Part shown: piece by piece, positions 33,591 through 45,197 of the stretch
Numbering within the stretch: position 1 is the first letter of the stretch
Layout: each line of letters opens with the position of its first letter
Position numbers and translations under genes: made by a program
Source: Paraphysomonas bandaiensis
Taxonomy: Eukaryota; Chrysophyceae
DNA: 64,000 bases
Assembly (NCBI GenBank): GCA_965644295.1
Contig: CBFFRP010000378.1
Location: 310,001-374,000, forward strand
Direction: 5' to 3'
The notes under the pieces: generated by a model
Seen by the model: the letters and a program-made list of their open reading frames with translations, nothing else
The model's database searches: none
Told to the model about the DNA's origin: nothing

Positions 33591-33925
33591 AATATCTACA
33601 GTCTTATAGAAGCATTACCGAAGTGACGCGACTACAGATGTTGACACTTGAACCATAATGGCTAAAGGTTAAATAAACTACCCATTTTTCCTGCGAAAGC
33701 ATTGTACATTGACAAATATGAATATGCCCTTTCTTGTATATTGGTATTGTGCACTAGCAGAGTTTTCAAGCTGCAACTTGCTGCCAAGCAACCAGAATAA
33801 ATGCTTTTTATACTGTTATTTCATCACCTATATCGTGTTACAAAGGACTCAAATTACAGAAATAACCACATTGTTCAAGCTACAAGAATTACATTCAACT
33901 AACAATATCCACTCATTCACAAGAT

Positions 33926-36608
33926 TTATGAGGAGACGCCTATCTCTGCATCATTCTGATGTTCAGTGGGATCCATATCAAAAAACTGTCTCAAAATTTC
34001 TAACTCTTTATCACTAAGAAGTTTGTTGGCAAACTGTGCTCCACCACATATACCAGCAGCAAAAACTTCAAATTTTGACTGCCAGCTATCCTGCACTACA
34101 GCTGCCACATCACAATCAATGAACACTTTTTTGCGGAGGATTGCATCAACAAGAACCAGTCCAAGGAAAGCCCATTGCGTGGAAGTTAATGGTGGGTTGC
34201 ATTTATCGATACGGGCATAAGAAATTAGTTCGCGTTTCATCTCTGTGTAGTGTCCAAGTACAGATGGACTGCAGTTGAGTGTTCTAGACAAATTAATTAC
34301 TCCCTCTGCGGTACTGATACCTCGTTGTACTTGAGAGACAATGCTTTCACAACGATGAGTAGATCCCGCATCTACATGAGCACGATTCGAATTCTCTTCA
34401 TTCGAAGTCAAACATTCCTCCACTTCCTCATCTGAATAAGCTATAGAATTCGACGTAAATGTTTCTACACCATTTAACCATGATATCGCATCATATCCAA
34501 ACAAATCCTCCAATGACATCCACATGAGTATGAAAAATGTTCGACTAGTGGTCACATCAGTCTCTTGTAAATCAATTTCATCATCATCTTCCATATATCC
34601 TTCAGAGCTCGACGGAGGCAAACCTAATTCACGCAAAATTTTCTCATCTTCAGCCTTGTCAGCAGCCGAATATGTGTCGGGTCTAAGAGGGTTGAAAGAC
34701 AGCCCTGATATGGCTGTACGAGCATCTACTTGTATATGGGACAAGGGCACATAGCCTTCAATATCATCTGGTTCCGAACCTACAGTGACTGTGGTTTGCT
34801 TGACAGGTGCCGGATCTCTTTCAACTACACGGTTTTTGAGTGGGTATGCCTTACTGTCATTCGGGCCGCTTTTCTTCGCAGCTTTGCCATTGGAACTACT
34901 TCTAGACTTGGCACTGCTTTTAACGCTTTTATCTCCATTCCTGTTAACTACTGCCGGACACTTATCTCCAGATGTAGCATTCTCTGATGCCACGCAGGGC
35001 CGACGAGTCATCGGCGCTAGCTTTGTTGCTTGACTTTTGCATTCTCCTACAGATTCTGGTAAACATCTACCATTTGTGTCCGTCACTTTCTGCACAATTT
35101 GGGCTGTGCTTTGTCTGGGCGGTTCCACGCTATCCGTAGAGTTTCCAAGAATAATACATTGAGATCCAAGAGATTCTGGCTTGCCAGGACTGCCATTGCT
35201 ACTTTCATCACTCTCACTAGAGTATCCCACCCTACCTTCTTTCAGGTGAACAGATTTTTGATACATTTTCTCCGCCCATTCAGTTTCAGTGTACTGTTCA
35301 AAGGCTTTGGATCCACGTTTAAATACATGTACAGTGTCTTGGCCAAACGACAGTGCCTTTTTCTCCCGCCGATTCGACTTTGTTTTATTTTCACAATCAC
35401 CCGACGTGAAAGACGCAGGTCTATCACGAGAATTGGCCTTTAGAATGCCACTGATGATCATTTTATTTTCTGGATTCGGTGTACATGTTGATGTTGGCAC
35501 AGTGACTCCCTGGTCAACATGCTCCGATGGAGACTTGGCACTGACTTCGGATTGGATAGACGACAGTGGAGGTGATGGGGCAGTGGATGGGATATCTGCT
35601 CCTGAATCATAACTGAGTAATGTAGGGCAGAATGTGGTGTGGGCCCATCGAGATATATCGTTAATATCACTAATAATAAAGTTGGTTGCCTTTGTAGATG
35701 ACACGTCAGAATTGGAATTGACTGAGCACTCACTATTTCTGGCTTCACTCTCATTTCCACTAGAAGAAACCTGAGATTCAGTGGTATTCGATGTATTCGC
35801 GGTAGAGGGGTCAATGCCATATGCTTGGGGTTCTGGGGACATCTTCTCCTGAAGCTTTTGAACGGAGTGCAAAGGAACCGATAAGCCTCCAATGAGTGGC
35901 TTACTTGGTATCACGTTCAGTATGTCATCAATATCAGCATCAACTATATATTATAAGTTAGTGGAGTATGATACATATAGTAGTACAAAGACTTATATCA
36001 GACAATATGGAGTCATTCAGTACTAAAACGATTTCTACCTGTATCTGCAGCAGATTCACGAAGTGTATCTAAACACTTCCTTGTGAAGGGTGACGAGTCG
36101 TCGAGAGAGAGTTCATATAAACGACTTTTCTTAATACAAGTAGAAGAACAAAATCTTTTTGACTCTTCCAGATCATATATTTTATTTTTGCTATAAGATA
36201 ATCGCAATATTGAACCAGGTGATGAATTTGGTGGTCTATTACACAATGGAAATCCACATCGACCATTAATTGATCGTTCTATTACAATATCTTTATAATG
36301 ATATGGTTGAAACCATTTAATTCCATCATTTAAATGGATTTGTAAGGCATGATCTGATATTAAGGCAACTTGTAATTCAAATATCTGCAAATAGATTAAT
36401 AAATGACATAAATCTATGAGATTTTTATAAAAATGAAGATAAAAATTCTAAAAATTCGAATAAATTTATAATAAATTAGATATATATGGGTATATATGTG
36501 TATATATGTGTATATATGTGTGTATGTATGTATGTATGTGATTGTAGTGATTGATATGCTACATACCTTCCATTCTGTTGCTCTTTTAATATTTGTTGTA
36601 GTTGACAT
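33926..36608 (-). CDS. RPAP2: RPAP2/Rtr1-family RNA polymerase II CTD phosphatase-like protein
   Basis: Exons 36608-36567, 36384-36039 and 35943-33926 keep frame and sum to 802 codons. Residues ~15-130 hold the RTR1-type zinc domain: IVIERSINGRCGFPLCNRPP (C-x4-C) and YDLEESKRFCSSTCIKKSRLYELSLDD (C-x3-C). Rtr1/RPAP2 removes phosphate from Ser5 of the RNA polymerase II C-terminal repeat and aids polymerase import. The large third exon encodes a Ser/Thr-rich disordered linker of ~450 residues and then a helical C-terminus (WAFLGLVLVDAILRKKVF..CGGAQFANKLLSDKELEILRQFF). The protein is longer than yeast Rtr1 and nearer animal RPAP2. The AT-rich exon 2 contrasts with the GC-richer exon 3. The start at 36608 gives MSTTTNIKRATEWK; an in-frame ATG 15 bp upstream is possible. 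Stop is TAA. Confidence 0.9.
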
Positions 36609-37779
36609 GATCACAATGATCACTTTGATTACTTTGATGGTGTTTAAATCATATAGAAATAAGGAGATATCATCGTATATATATATATGTGTGTATATGT
36701 GTGTCTATATGCCACTTGTGTATGTAGATGTCCATATAGTATGTATGTATGTCCATATATATATATGGACCACTACAGTACATTCGTTTACGTAGATTGT
36801 CATATATAAGAATATGCTTGTGTGTAGAAGTGTATTTGTGTTTGAACTTCTTTTTCTTTTAGAACATGTTTCAGCCAACCAAATCAAACCAAACTACAGG
36901 ACTGTAGTCGCACTACACTGCGTACCTCCAGATATGTGTACTATTATAGAATGTGCAGCAGTACAGCAGTATATATACGTACTCCAGTACAACTTCATAC
37001 TTATGCACATCTCCTATGATGGCCATCTCTCAAGATCCACAGGTGTACTAACCATAAGATATTATACGTGATTTCACAGTATAGGTATACCATATGCATA
37101 GTTTCACTTATCTTTATATAGTGCTGATGATAAGGACTATCTGGAAGAGGAGTATACAGATAGTGAGAAGAGGAGATTGGGTGATACTATACACAGATAT
37201 TATGAACCTACGACTGCTGTTTAATGATGTGAGATTATAGTTTCTTATTAATGATAAGTTGTAAACTACAGATCGCTTATACATATCAATTCACATTGTA
37301 ACACTTCGGAGTAGAGGTGCCTAATCTTGATGTGAGTAAGTATAGAAATTAATGGACTATAGACAATACACTGTATCGGCATCCTTTGTATATTTTTGTT
37401 CAAGTATGCCTCTAATATTGAGGCAACAATTATGTGTATTCCAGCCGTAGTTGTATTGCAGCTATATAGAGTATTTTTACGCCACTTATCTTTCAACATG
37501 AGTACGACTGTATGATTTGTAAGTACGATGAAATAAACAGAACAACATACTATTCCATCAATTCAAGATTGCAGAAAACATACACATGTAATACATCACA
37601 CTTCTTCTTTGCCATCAAATAAGAAACGGGCAATCCCTTGCCAGTGAAGTTCCACAACCTCTTTTATCATCATGAGCATCGCACTAAGCGGTGTCGCTGC
37701 CATCAAATTTGTTTCTAAAATTTAGGCACTACGTACGCGGTAATTCAAGGTTATTCAGGTACTTGGGCTGTATATGTGT
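36609..37779. other. Intergenic with GTATATAT-type microsatellites
   Basis: Contains TATATGTG/GTATGTAT repeats at about 36680-36770; a matching tract (36477-36540) lies in intron 1 of the RPAP2 gene. Otherwise AT-rich, with no supported gene. Confidence 0.5.
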
Positions 37780-38440
37780 TAAAGTCTTATTATTAGCAGT
37801 AGGCGCCAAGAACCAACACCAGATAAATAGTTTGATGAAGACTAGTCACGCAAGGTCGACCACATATCTGTAACTAGCACAATTCTCATATCTTACTATG
37901 TAGCGCTACAGAAGCTGCTTGTGCGTCGCCGCAAGCACCAAAGTGCAACCGTTTCCGTTCTTGTGTGTGAGGGAGAAATTCTCTGTGGGGGTTAGTCCTT
38001 GAAATACAGAAGGATCAGTCAGGGGGGCGCCCCTTAGGGTAGGGCTCCTCAGGACTTTGTGGAGGAGGATTCTGTATCAGTGAGTCTAGTGTCCTTAACC
38101 GAAGATACATAGACGAAGGGGTGTCTTAGAATGGCTCCAGCTGCGAGTTGGGCCTGGGGAAGAGGAGTAGCTGACGGAGTTGGCATCGTGGCTTTTCTGC
38201 TGAGGCGGGGTGGTGGAAGAGGAAGACGACTGAAGGGGCGCGTTAGGTCTCCGCTTTACACGTAGTAAGCGTAGAACCCGTGGCTTCCGCTGGGTATTGC
38301 TCGATTTTAATCGTGTATTGCCGCATTTTGCCGACTCTGCCAGCTGGGGGAAAACTGCCGACTCCGCCATGCTCTTTTGTATGTTGCTTCATGTGTGAGA
38401 TTTAGGGGGAGTCGTTGTGACCCCTTAGGGTTGACAGCAT
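37780..38440 (-). mobile_element. Retroelement F, sharing only the 3' tail with the A-E family
   Basis: Read on the minus strand, the last ~190 bp (37970 down to 37780) match the family tail: TTGCACTTTGGTGCTTGCGG, GCACAAGCAGCTTC.. and TACTGCTAATAATAAGACTTT. The upstream ~470 bp (38440-37970) are unrelated to copies A-E, markedly GC-rich for this window, and hold a 91-codon frame (38370-38095, Ser/Pro/Arg-rich, starting MAESAVFPQLAESAK). It may be a truncated or chimeric partner of the same LINE machinery. No target duplication was found. Confidence 0.65.
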
Positions 38441-39582
38441 AATGCACACTACGATCTTGGAGCATTTGTTTGGCTGCAGCGTAAAGCGGTTGAAAGAGGG
38501 CAATACATATCTTACAGCCTCATTCGAGCGTACTAATGTTGTTGTTAAACTAAGCAATGCATAGATTTATTACAATCCCGACATATCCTTTGTGTTTGGT
38601 CCCAAGAAAGCTCCAGAGAGATATACACTATACTTGCATCTTGCATAGTCCTTACAATTACGCTAATCCAATAACATGTTAGGCTTTTACTGAGTCATGC
38701 ATGGTCATAAGAAACTCCATGTAGTCTTTGTTAGGGGATGGGAAAGTGAACATGACGATAATAAATCTGTCGACTTACATACATAAGTCATGCAAAGTTA
38801 TGAGAGCACGGAATCTTTGTGAAGGCGAACACGGATGGGGAAGTAGGGTGGCTTCTGCAGAATCTGCGTGCAATTTATATGGTCAGCAAAGTTGGTAAAT
38901 GGGTGAGTGAATGCGTCGAATCAGCGCAAAGTCTTGGTGTTATAAGTGGTGTACTGACGTGCCTTCACCCTACACTATGGCCACATTGCACACTGTCGCA
39001 TTGAGGCACTTGCATACCTCGGAAGTGATATTCATGTGCAAGTATCGAGTATCATTTGTGACTTTTTCTAACCCAAAGATAACTACTAGGCTGAATCGTG
39101 TATTATTATCACGAGGCAAATCCAATAACAACTATATCGACGTTTTACACCAGCCATGTAAACTATAGCTCACTAATTCATCTCATAATCAGTATAGGAT
39201 ATAGGATACCCCAACAAATTTTTATATATGCAAGAAATTTTTATTTACTGTTTCAATGAAATTGATATTAAAAGGTTGAAAAAACAAAAAACCGTGCAAT
39301 CTAGTATTCCAAGATGCACAGGCATGCAACCAGGTGTATATAAAACTGAGTGTATACAATATATAATGATAGTGATTGTGGTGACGCATGTTTCGACAAA
39401 TACTGACGACAACATTTCACTCAATCAAATTGGTCGTAAAAAAGGCATAATTGAAATACGCAAAATAATAGTAATCTGAAGAGTGAATAAAAGCCCCTTA
39501 AACGGAGTGTGCAGAAAGTGGTCGGCGGCTCCTCCAACAACTGCATAAAATATAGATTCTACTTATGTAGATTCATGGGATC
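38441..39582. other. Intergenic, no gene seen
   Basis: Spacer between retroelement F and the 3' end of the CCCH zinc-finger gene. Short frames at 38819-39479 show no family likeness. Confidence 0.45.
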
Positions 39583-41267
39583 TTATGGATCCACAGCCGG
39601 ACACCACATGGACGATTTGTGGACTCCTGTTTCAATGCACTTGGTAGATATTCCTCGGTATGGAGAAAGGTCACCTCTCTCCAGTGCCATTACAATCGAG
39701 TTCGGAGAATGGGCCGACGGTCTTGAAAAGCGATGAGAGGGAAATCGCCCATCAGAGGTTTGTGATTCTCCTGATGAAAATGGGATTGGGATTGATCTCG
39801 GTACATTGCTTGCACAACGTATCGAAAACAACTTCTTATCATTGGACAGTGCCCACACGGATGCAGAACACTGGTTCAAATCATAGTAGTTGTCTGTACG
39901 ATACATAAGAATAACACACTACTATTCAACATGCACGGACAAATATACCTGAATTCACAGACTGTAAAGCAAATCCATCAGACACTTCCCAGTCGTCAGT
40001 ACCAGACGACAAGGGACTAGACAATAAGTTTTGAAGGCTTGTAGACGAAGAGATGCTGAGTTCATCCAAGAATGACGACATAGAAGAAGAAGACTCAACA
40101 GACGTATTCGAATGACGCCTCACAGCATCTGCCGGCACAGGCTCATACTCCTCCTTATAGTTGTCCTCAAGACTAGCCAACGTCACAAACACCGGCAACC
40201 GCGCTTTGCCAGTGTGCTTGTTAATAACAGATAATGGGTCGTCATAAGCAGTCGGTTGCTCAGTGAAAGCTGTGTCGCGGGACTTCCCTTTTTGACCACC
40301 AGAACTCTTAGAGTGTCTCTTGCGAACTTTCGCTGCCACATCAATGCAAAAATCTACAAAGTGATTCCACCTGTAAACACGTATTACGACAAGGAATATT
40401 CTCTCATGTACACACTAGTCCCAAACCACTACGAAGTAAGTACTTACATACTGTACATTGCCTCGGCATCACTGTATCCTCCATTAGGGCAACAGGCGAG
40501 AGGAACGGAGTACGTGTTGCATGGGGTACCCTTGTGATGGGAAACCCGTGAAACAGTGGGCCAATAAAAACTGTCTTGAGAGTCTCTTTCTTCTTTATTC
40601 TTTTTCTATTGAATGGTTAGACACAAATTCTGGGTGGGGTACAACAAATTACCCTAGTCTTACTCTTGGCAGAGGGATGCATCAAGCGAGGATCGTGAAT
40701 ATAAACACCTACATATCATTAAGGTTGTAAATTTTTAGTGAATACATTCTTACATCTATCACGATAAGGGCAACAACCCACGGAGATAAAAGTTCTAAAG
40801 AAGAAAAGGGTTAACGTATGTGGTGATAGAAGTACCAATAGGAGTACGTACTTGCAAGGGAGCTGGCGTGTTTTATCACACCCATCATCAAACGGTACCG
40901 CAGCAGATGAACGATGAGAATTGTTATATTTCTCAACTGATTCCATATGAAAATCTACAATATATTCATATATAAAGGGTACAGTATGAGGTGTACTGTA
41001 TGTACATACCATGATAAGCATATGTATTGACAGCAGTAGAGTTAGTAGTAGGATTAGTATGTCCTTTCTTCATATATTCACGTTTTCTTCTACAGTGAGT
41101 GATGTTTCCCTTTAAGATATGAGATAAGAGGGTCAGATATGTGTATATTATACCAGAGTATCGACGTGATCGACTATACCCTCTTGACCATATATATGGC
41201 CAGAATGAGAGGTATGAGAGGTCGAGTAATGTCGAGATTGACGAGGTAAATACATTTCAGTGTGCAT
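39583..41267 (-). CDS. CCCH zinc-finger protein (probable RNA-binding)
   Basis: Eight small exons were placed by hand: 41267-41154, 41109-41010, 40954-40852, 40794-40754, 40708-40664, 40574-40448, 40370-39949 and 39893-39583. All phases agree, and the total is 421 codons ending TAA. Splicing assembles, around residue 104, a C-x8-C-x5-C-x3-H finger (PCKTFISVGCCPYRDRCVYIHDPR) split over exons 3-5. This is the tristetraprolin/Unkempt-type CCCH fold that binds single-stranded AU-rich RNA, so post-transcriptional control of mRNA is likely. Downstream the protein has a conserved-looking helix (AEAMYSMWNHFVDFCIDVAAKVRKRHS), a Ser-rich linker and a Pro/Ser C-terminus. Only one complete finger is seen. 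Introns are 45-89 bp. Confidence 0.8.
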
Positions 41268-41611
41268 AACAATAAAATAATGTTAACAATGTCTTAATCT
41301 TCATACAATATACATATGAAGAATCATGTTCATCTATATATATATATTCCCATATAGTGTTGACACTATGACTCTATCACAGTACGTACAATTGTGAAGT
41401 GTTTCTATATTTTATTGCTTACGTACTTCAATATTCCAAATATTTTGAGTATCTTCAAACAATATTTTACTGAAAAAGTTTTTCCCTTCAACCCACTATA
41501 GCTAAAAATCAGAGAATATAAGAGAAAAAACAGGAATTTTTCTATGAAATTTCAATTTTTATGTACTAATTTTTTTTGACTATTTAGAAAGTTCAAAGTG
41601 TTGTTGCGTCA

Positions 41612-41784
41612 GGGGGTGGTTGTGCATATCGATTTTATCCATTTTTTCATCGTTTATTTCATTGAAAAGTCATCGTTTTTTCAGTGAAAAGTGAAAAAAA
41701 GTGACTTTTTAATGAAAAAACGATGACTTTTCAATGAAATAAATGATGAACAAATCGATAAAATCGATATGCACAACCACCCCC
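41612..41784. mobile_element. Foldback (MITE-like) element with long inverted ends
   Basis: 173 bp with ~28-bp terminal inverted repeats (GGGGGTGGTTGTGCATATCG.. at 41612 and its complement ending 41784). The core, TGAAAAGTCATCG..CGATGACTTTTCA, is palindromic too, so the whole element can form one hairpin. A diverged copy lies at 16696-16835. No clear target duplication. Confidence 0.8.
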
Positions 41785-42840
41785 AGTTCATGGAATATTC
41801 ATACTCCATGGTACTCATCATCACCAGACTCTCTGTGGTGGTGAAGTGCTACGTAGTACTCATCACCAGCAGTATATACTCTGTATACCTCCCTGTAGAC
41901 AACAGTGCTGTACACGCACTCTATGTACATACAGCATCAGGAAGGAAGATCTTCACATACTGGCTGTACATACTTCACATTTAAAGAACACTCTTCATAC
42001 ATAAAACTCCACTTCCACTTCCCTTCCCACCTATCCACACTCCTTTGACATCATCATCAGCAACATACATAGACATAATACTCACCACTGCATATATACA
42101 TACATGTATATGCGTATGTTTACTATGATATCTCTCTCTATATCCATATATCCATATGTATGATCCAGTCAAGTATATAGTTCAAAAGATGTTCCATTAA
42201 ACTATATATAAGTCATTAGAGACAATCATACTATCCTTATTAGCATGAAGGTACACTGTATTGTTCTACTGTAACAGTATATGATCATATACACGGTGAT
42301 CTGTGATGGTAGCTATATCTGGACCTCTAGCAGCAATATATGGCTGTATGCTATACACTGGATACTAAATACCACATACACTTTCCCATATGGTGCATTA
42401 AGCGCTACTGGAATACTACTGTAGCTACTGAAACTGATGTTGGCTATACAGAGAAACTAATTCAGTCAGCTCTAAAAATGAAGGAATAAAAAGTTAAAAT
42501 ATCTCAGTACGAGTATAGTAGTATAAACTTCCAATACATATGAACGCCTGTAAAGCTCAATTAAACTTATTATCTCAGTGTAGCGCAAAAGTATACATCC
42601 TGTTGCTTATATGCTGTTGTGACCGGATGTATGGATATTTCAATAAATTTTGAATATATTCACTATTTCTTGGTAGAAAAATCAACAGTTTACTAAAGTA
42701 AAATCTATTATCGTTCACAGTATTTTGTGCTTTATATATACTTACAATAGTAGATTTTACCATTTCAATGTCTGTCTACATAGCACTACTAATACAATAA
42801 TTATATCATTACTTGCTCACTGGACGCCCGCACAATAAAG
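41785..42840. other. Intergenic, no gene seen
   Basis: AT-rich spacer between the foldback element and the hAT-type MITE at 42841; several TATATA and CATATACATACA runs (42080-42130). Confidence 0.45.
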
Positions 42841-42965
42841 CAGGGCTAGGAAACAATATAGTGCAATACTATTGTTAGTTAGCGTTCCATCAATACTATT
42901 GATGGAGATTTTAAGCAGGCTCAACAATACAATTACAATATATTGCAATATATTAGTATGACTAA
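42841..42965 (+). mobile_element. hAT-type MITE, 3'-truncated copy
   Basis: Begins CAGGGCTAGGAAACAATATA and runs through CAATACTATTGTTAG..CCATCAATACTATTGATGGAG..CAACAATACAATTACAATATATT, matching the reverse complement of the MITE at 60438-61860. The far inverted end is missing. Confidence 0.75.
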
Positions 42966-43616
42966 TCAGTAAGTAAACACATCCGTAGATTCCATATTTA
43001 GCATTAGTCATTAAGATCATGTGGCAACCATACCCACAACTTCTTATAGCTAATAAAAATCCACCTCGTTCTCATCCTCTGAGCCATCATCGCTGACGTC
43101 AACATCACCATATTCATTCAAAATTAATTCTTAGGCTGCTTAAACTTTATTCAATAAAGTTACACTGCTAACTGCATGACTGGGATACATATCTACTGAT
43201 ATCTACTTATTACTTATACCAACTAACAAATATTTATACTTTGCTGAATGCTGAGGGTAGTAACAAACACCTGTGGCTATTCAAACGGTTCGTACTAATA
43301 TATTAGATGAAGTGCATTGTAGATATCCAAACACCAAAACAATAATTTTGCTGCGGACGAGAGAATTCAAGCAGGTTTTAGGAAGTATACTTAACGTATA
43401 ATGAATTTAATATTTATTTAGTGGGTGACGTACATACATAATATAGAGTAGATCAGGACCTCGTAATATCGATATAATCAGCATTAATTGTTGGAAACTA
43501 GGATCCAATTAAATTGAATTAATAGAAATCTAATTGCTCGCTGGAAGGTTTAATTATATTGCTATTAATTGGAAATTATTTCTCATATACATATACAACA
43601 AAACCCATATTAATAT

Positions 43617-43945
43617 GATAGGATGTGCTTCGCACAAACTGAACTTAGCTGTGCTTCTATATTATGGTGAAGAGCATTTTCCTGGGGACTGGTGGATACC
43701 ATTACCAAATTGTGCAAAAACAGCTCCGCACAATGAAAAATGCAAGCAAATTGAGGAAACATGACTTGTCATATGTGGTCTTGTGAGGAATGACACTCGA
43801 TGGGTATACCGCTGTTTGAAGTACTACTAGTTGTGTAGAAAGGCTTTTCCGTGGAGCAAATATCAACATAAGTGATCTACGCAAATCCATGGCATCTCAT
43901 CAATTGGAGGCCCTAATGTTCTTGCGCTTCAAAAGACTTGTGTGA
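43617..43945 (+). pseudogene. Relic of a hAT-superfamily transposase
   Basis: Three frames carry pieces of the hAT C-terminal half in order: GCASHKLNLAV (43622-43654), a helix reading QLRTMKNASKLRKHDLSYVV (from ~43707), RNDTRW after a stop and frame change (~43790), and the dimerisation block CVERLFRGANINISDLRKS followed by LEALMFLRF (~43832-43930). The interruptions (a TGA and at least one frameshift) and the missing N-terminal part show it is dead. It lies ~650 bp from a hAT-type MITE and is a candidate descendant of the autonomous source. Confidence 0.85.
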
Positions 43946-44043
43946 AATGCAAGTACAGTTGAAGATGCTATACGTGCTTGTAATGAATAGCTAATTTAAT
44001 TAGACAATGATTGGCAATTGAAATACAATACAATTTTACTAAT

Positions 44044-44578
44044 ATATACTTATCGTCACCCTCAACAAAGTCGGACTCGCACCTTTTCGTGGTGTTAAGG
44101 GATATAAGTACAGGAGAGATTCTCTCTGGGAAACTAACGTGAGCCGCAAACATAGTCAGCAGATATTCTTCTGCCCGCTCAGAGCCGAATGCTTGTGTGG
44201 TACAAGGTACACCAATAAGTGTCACTTGTGTAGACGTCTTTGGGCCCTGACGAATAAACAGGCATCCGGAAGTGGGCCCACCTCAAGGGCATCCGGGACA
44301 GGGCCCACCTGAAGGTAACCGGGGTATTGGGCTGCCTGCTGAAGTCAAGCATCCGGGATGTTCACCTTAAGAACTCAGAACTGAAGTGGTTGCACCTTGG
44401 TGCTTGCGGCGACGCACAAGCAGCTTTCGTAGCGTTAAATAGTAGGATAATAGAGTTTGTACTGATTAGTTACAGGTAGAGGTCTAACTAGTTTGTCTAG
44501 CATTCATCTAGCTACTAAATCGGTGCAGGTTTTTAACGCCTATTGCTAAATAAAAGACTTTCAATATACTTATCGTCA
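44044..44578 (+). mobile_element. Short non-LTR retroelement, copy C
   Basis: Element 44059-44563 (505 bp) between perfect 15-bp direct repeats ATATACTTATCGTCA (44044-44058 and 44564-44578). 5' module, central block and 3' tail are as in copy A. The perfect duplication points to a fairly recent insertion. Confidence 0.93.
44059..44145 (+). ncRNA. Predicted HDV-like ribozyme of copy C
   Basis: P1 pairs CCCTCAAC (44059-44066) with GTTAAGGG, 7 of 8. P2 pairs GGACTCGC with GTGAGCC (44139-44145) around one bulged A. P3 is ACC/GGT with loop TTTTCGT, whose U..CG pattern matches the HDV L3 loop. P4 is GGAGAG/CTCTCT, and CTAA lies in J4/2. Best P1 of the copies here. Confidence 0.72.
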
Positions 44579-44590
44579 ATCGTTTTTACG

Positions 44591-44712
44591 AGGGCTGCGT
44601 ATCAATTAATTGCAATTAATTGTCAATTATTGAAATTGAGACAGCAAGTAATAATTGCAATTATAATTGAATTCAACCTGCAACCTGTGTCAATTAATTG
44701 ATACGCAGCCCT
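44591..44712. mobile_element. Small inverted-repeat element (MITE)
   Basis: 122 bp with perfect 22-bp inverted ends (AGGGCTGCGTATCAATTAATTG and its complement) around an AATTG-rich core. It starts 12 bp after the second target repeat of copy C. No target duplication was identified; the family is unknown. Confidence 0.85.
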
Positions 44713-45197
44713 GATTATTACAGTACGATTAATAAGAGTACAACTCTATACTACTGTAATTTAAATACCTTATAACCACAGCTTTCAATTGCTCTCATAT
44801 AGCAGAACTCAACAGGCATTGGAGAAGATATAGTGACCAATTTATAGAGCAGCTAGGTCGAATATCTTAGCTCTCTGAAAATAGTAATGGCTATTGGCAT
44901 TAATAATCGAACTCTACTACTAGTTGGGAATGACACTATAAAACGGTGTCACGGACAAGTGAATGTATGAAGCTGATCCTAGGCTATTCCTGAAAAATAC
45001 ACTCCTGAGGCCAGAGTAGTATTGTTAGTCGAAAAGAGTGAGTAATTCGAAATAAGAAAGAAAGATTTATTAAGTATACAACAAGCCAGTTCTATTGCAA
45101 TTTAATATAGTTGCCTATACATACTTCAAGTGCTACTATACAACGCACCCTATGTACTTCAGCCTGTAATCGTTACTCAACTATACAACGAGTAAAC
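44713..45197. other. Intergenic, no gene seen
   Basis: Spacer up to the 3' end of the GlyRS gene. Confidence 0.45.

Noticed and set aside
36477-36770. TATATGTG/GTATGTAT tracts as a possible telomeric or CRISPR-like array
   Set aside because: Simple microsatellite without unique spacers or a telomeric unit.
39509-39886. Plus-strand open frames (75 codons, then a frame reading DSPDENGIGIDLGTLLAQR)
   Set aside because: They are antisense to the last exon of the CCCH gene, whose eight-exon minus-strand model keeps all phases; the plus frames need an ad hoc intron.
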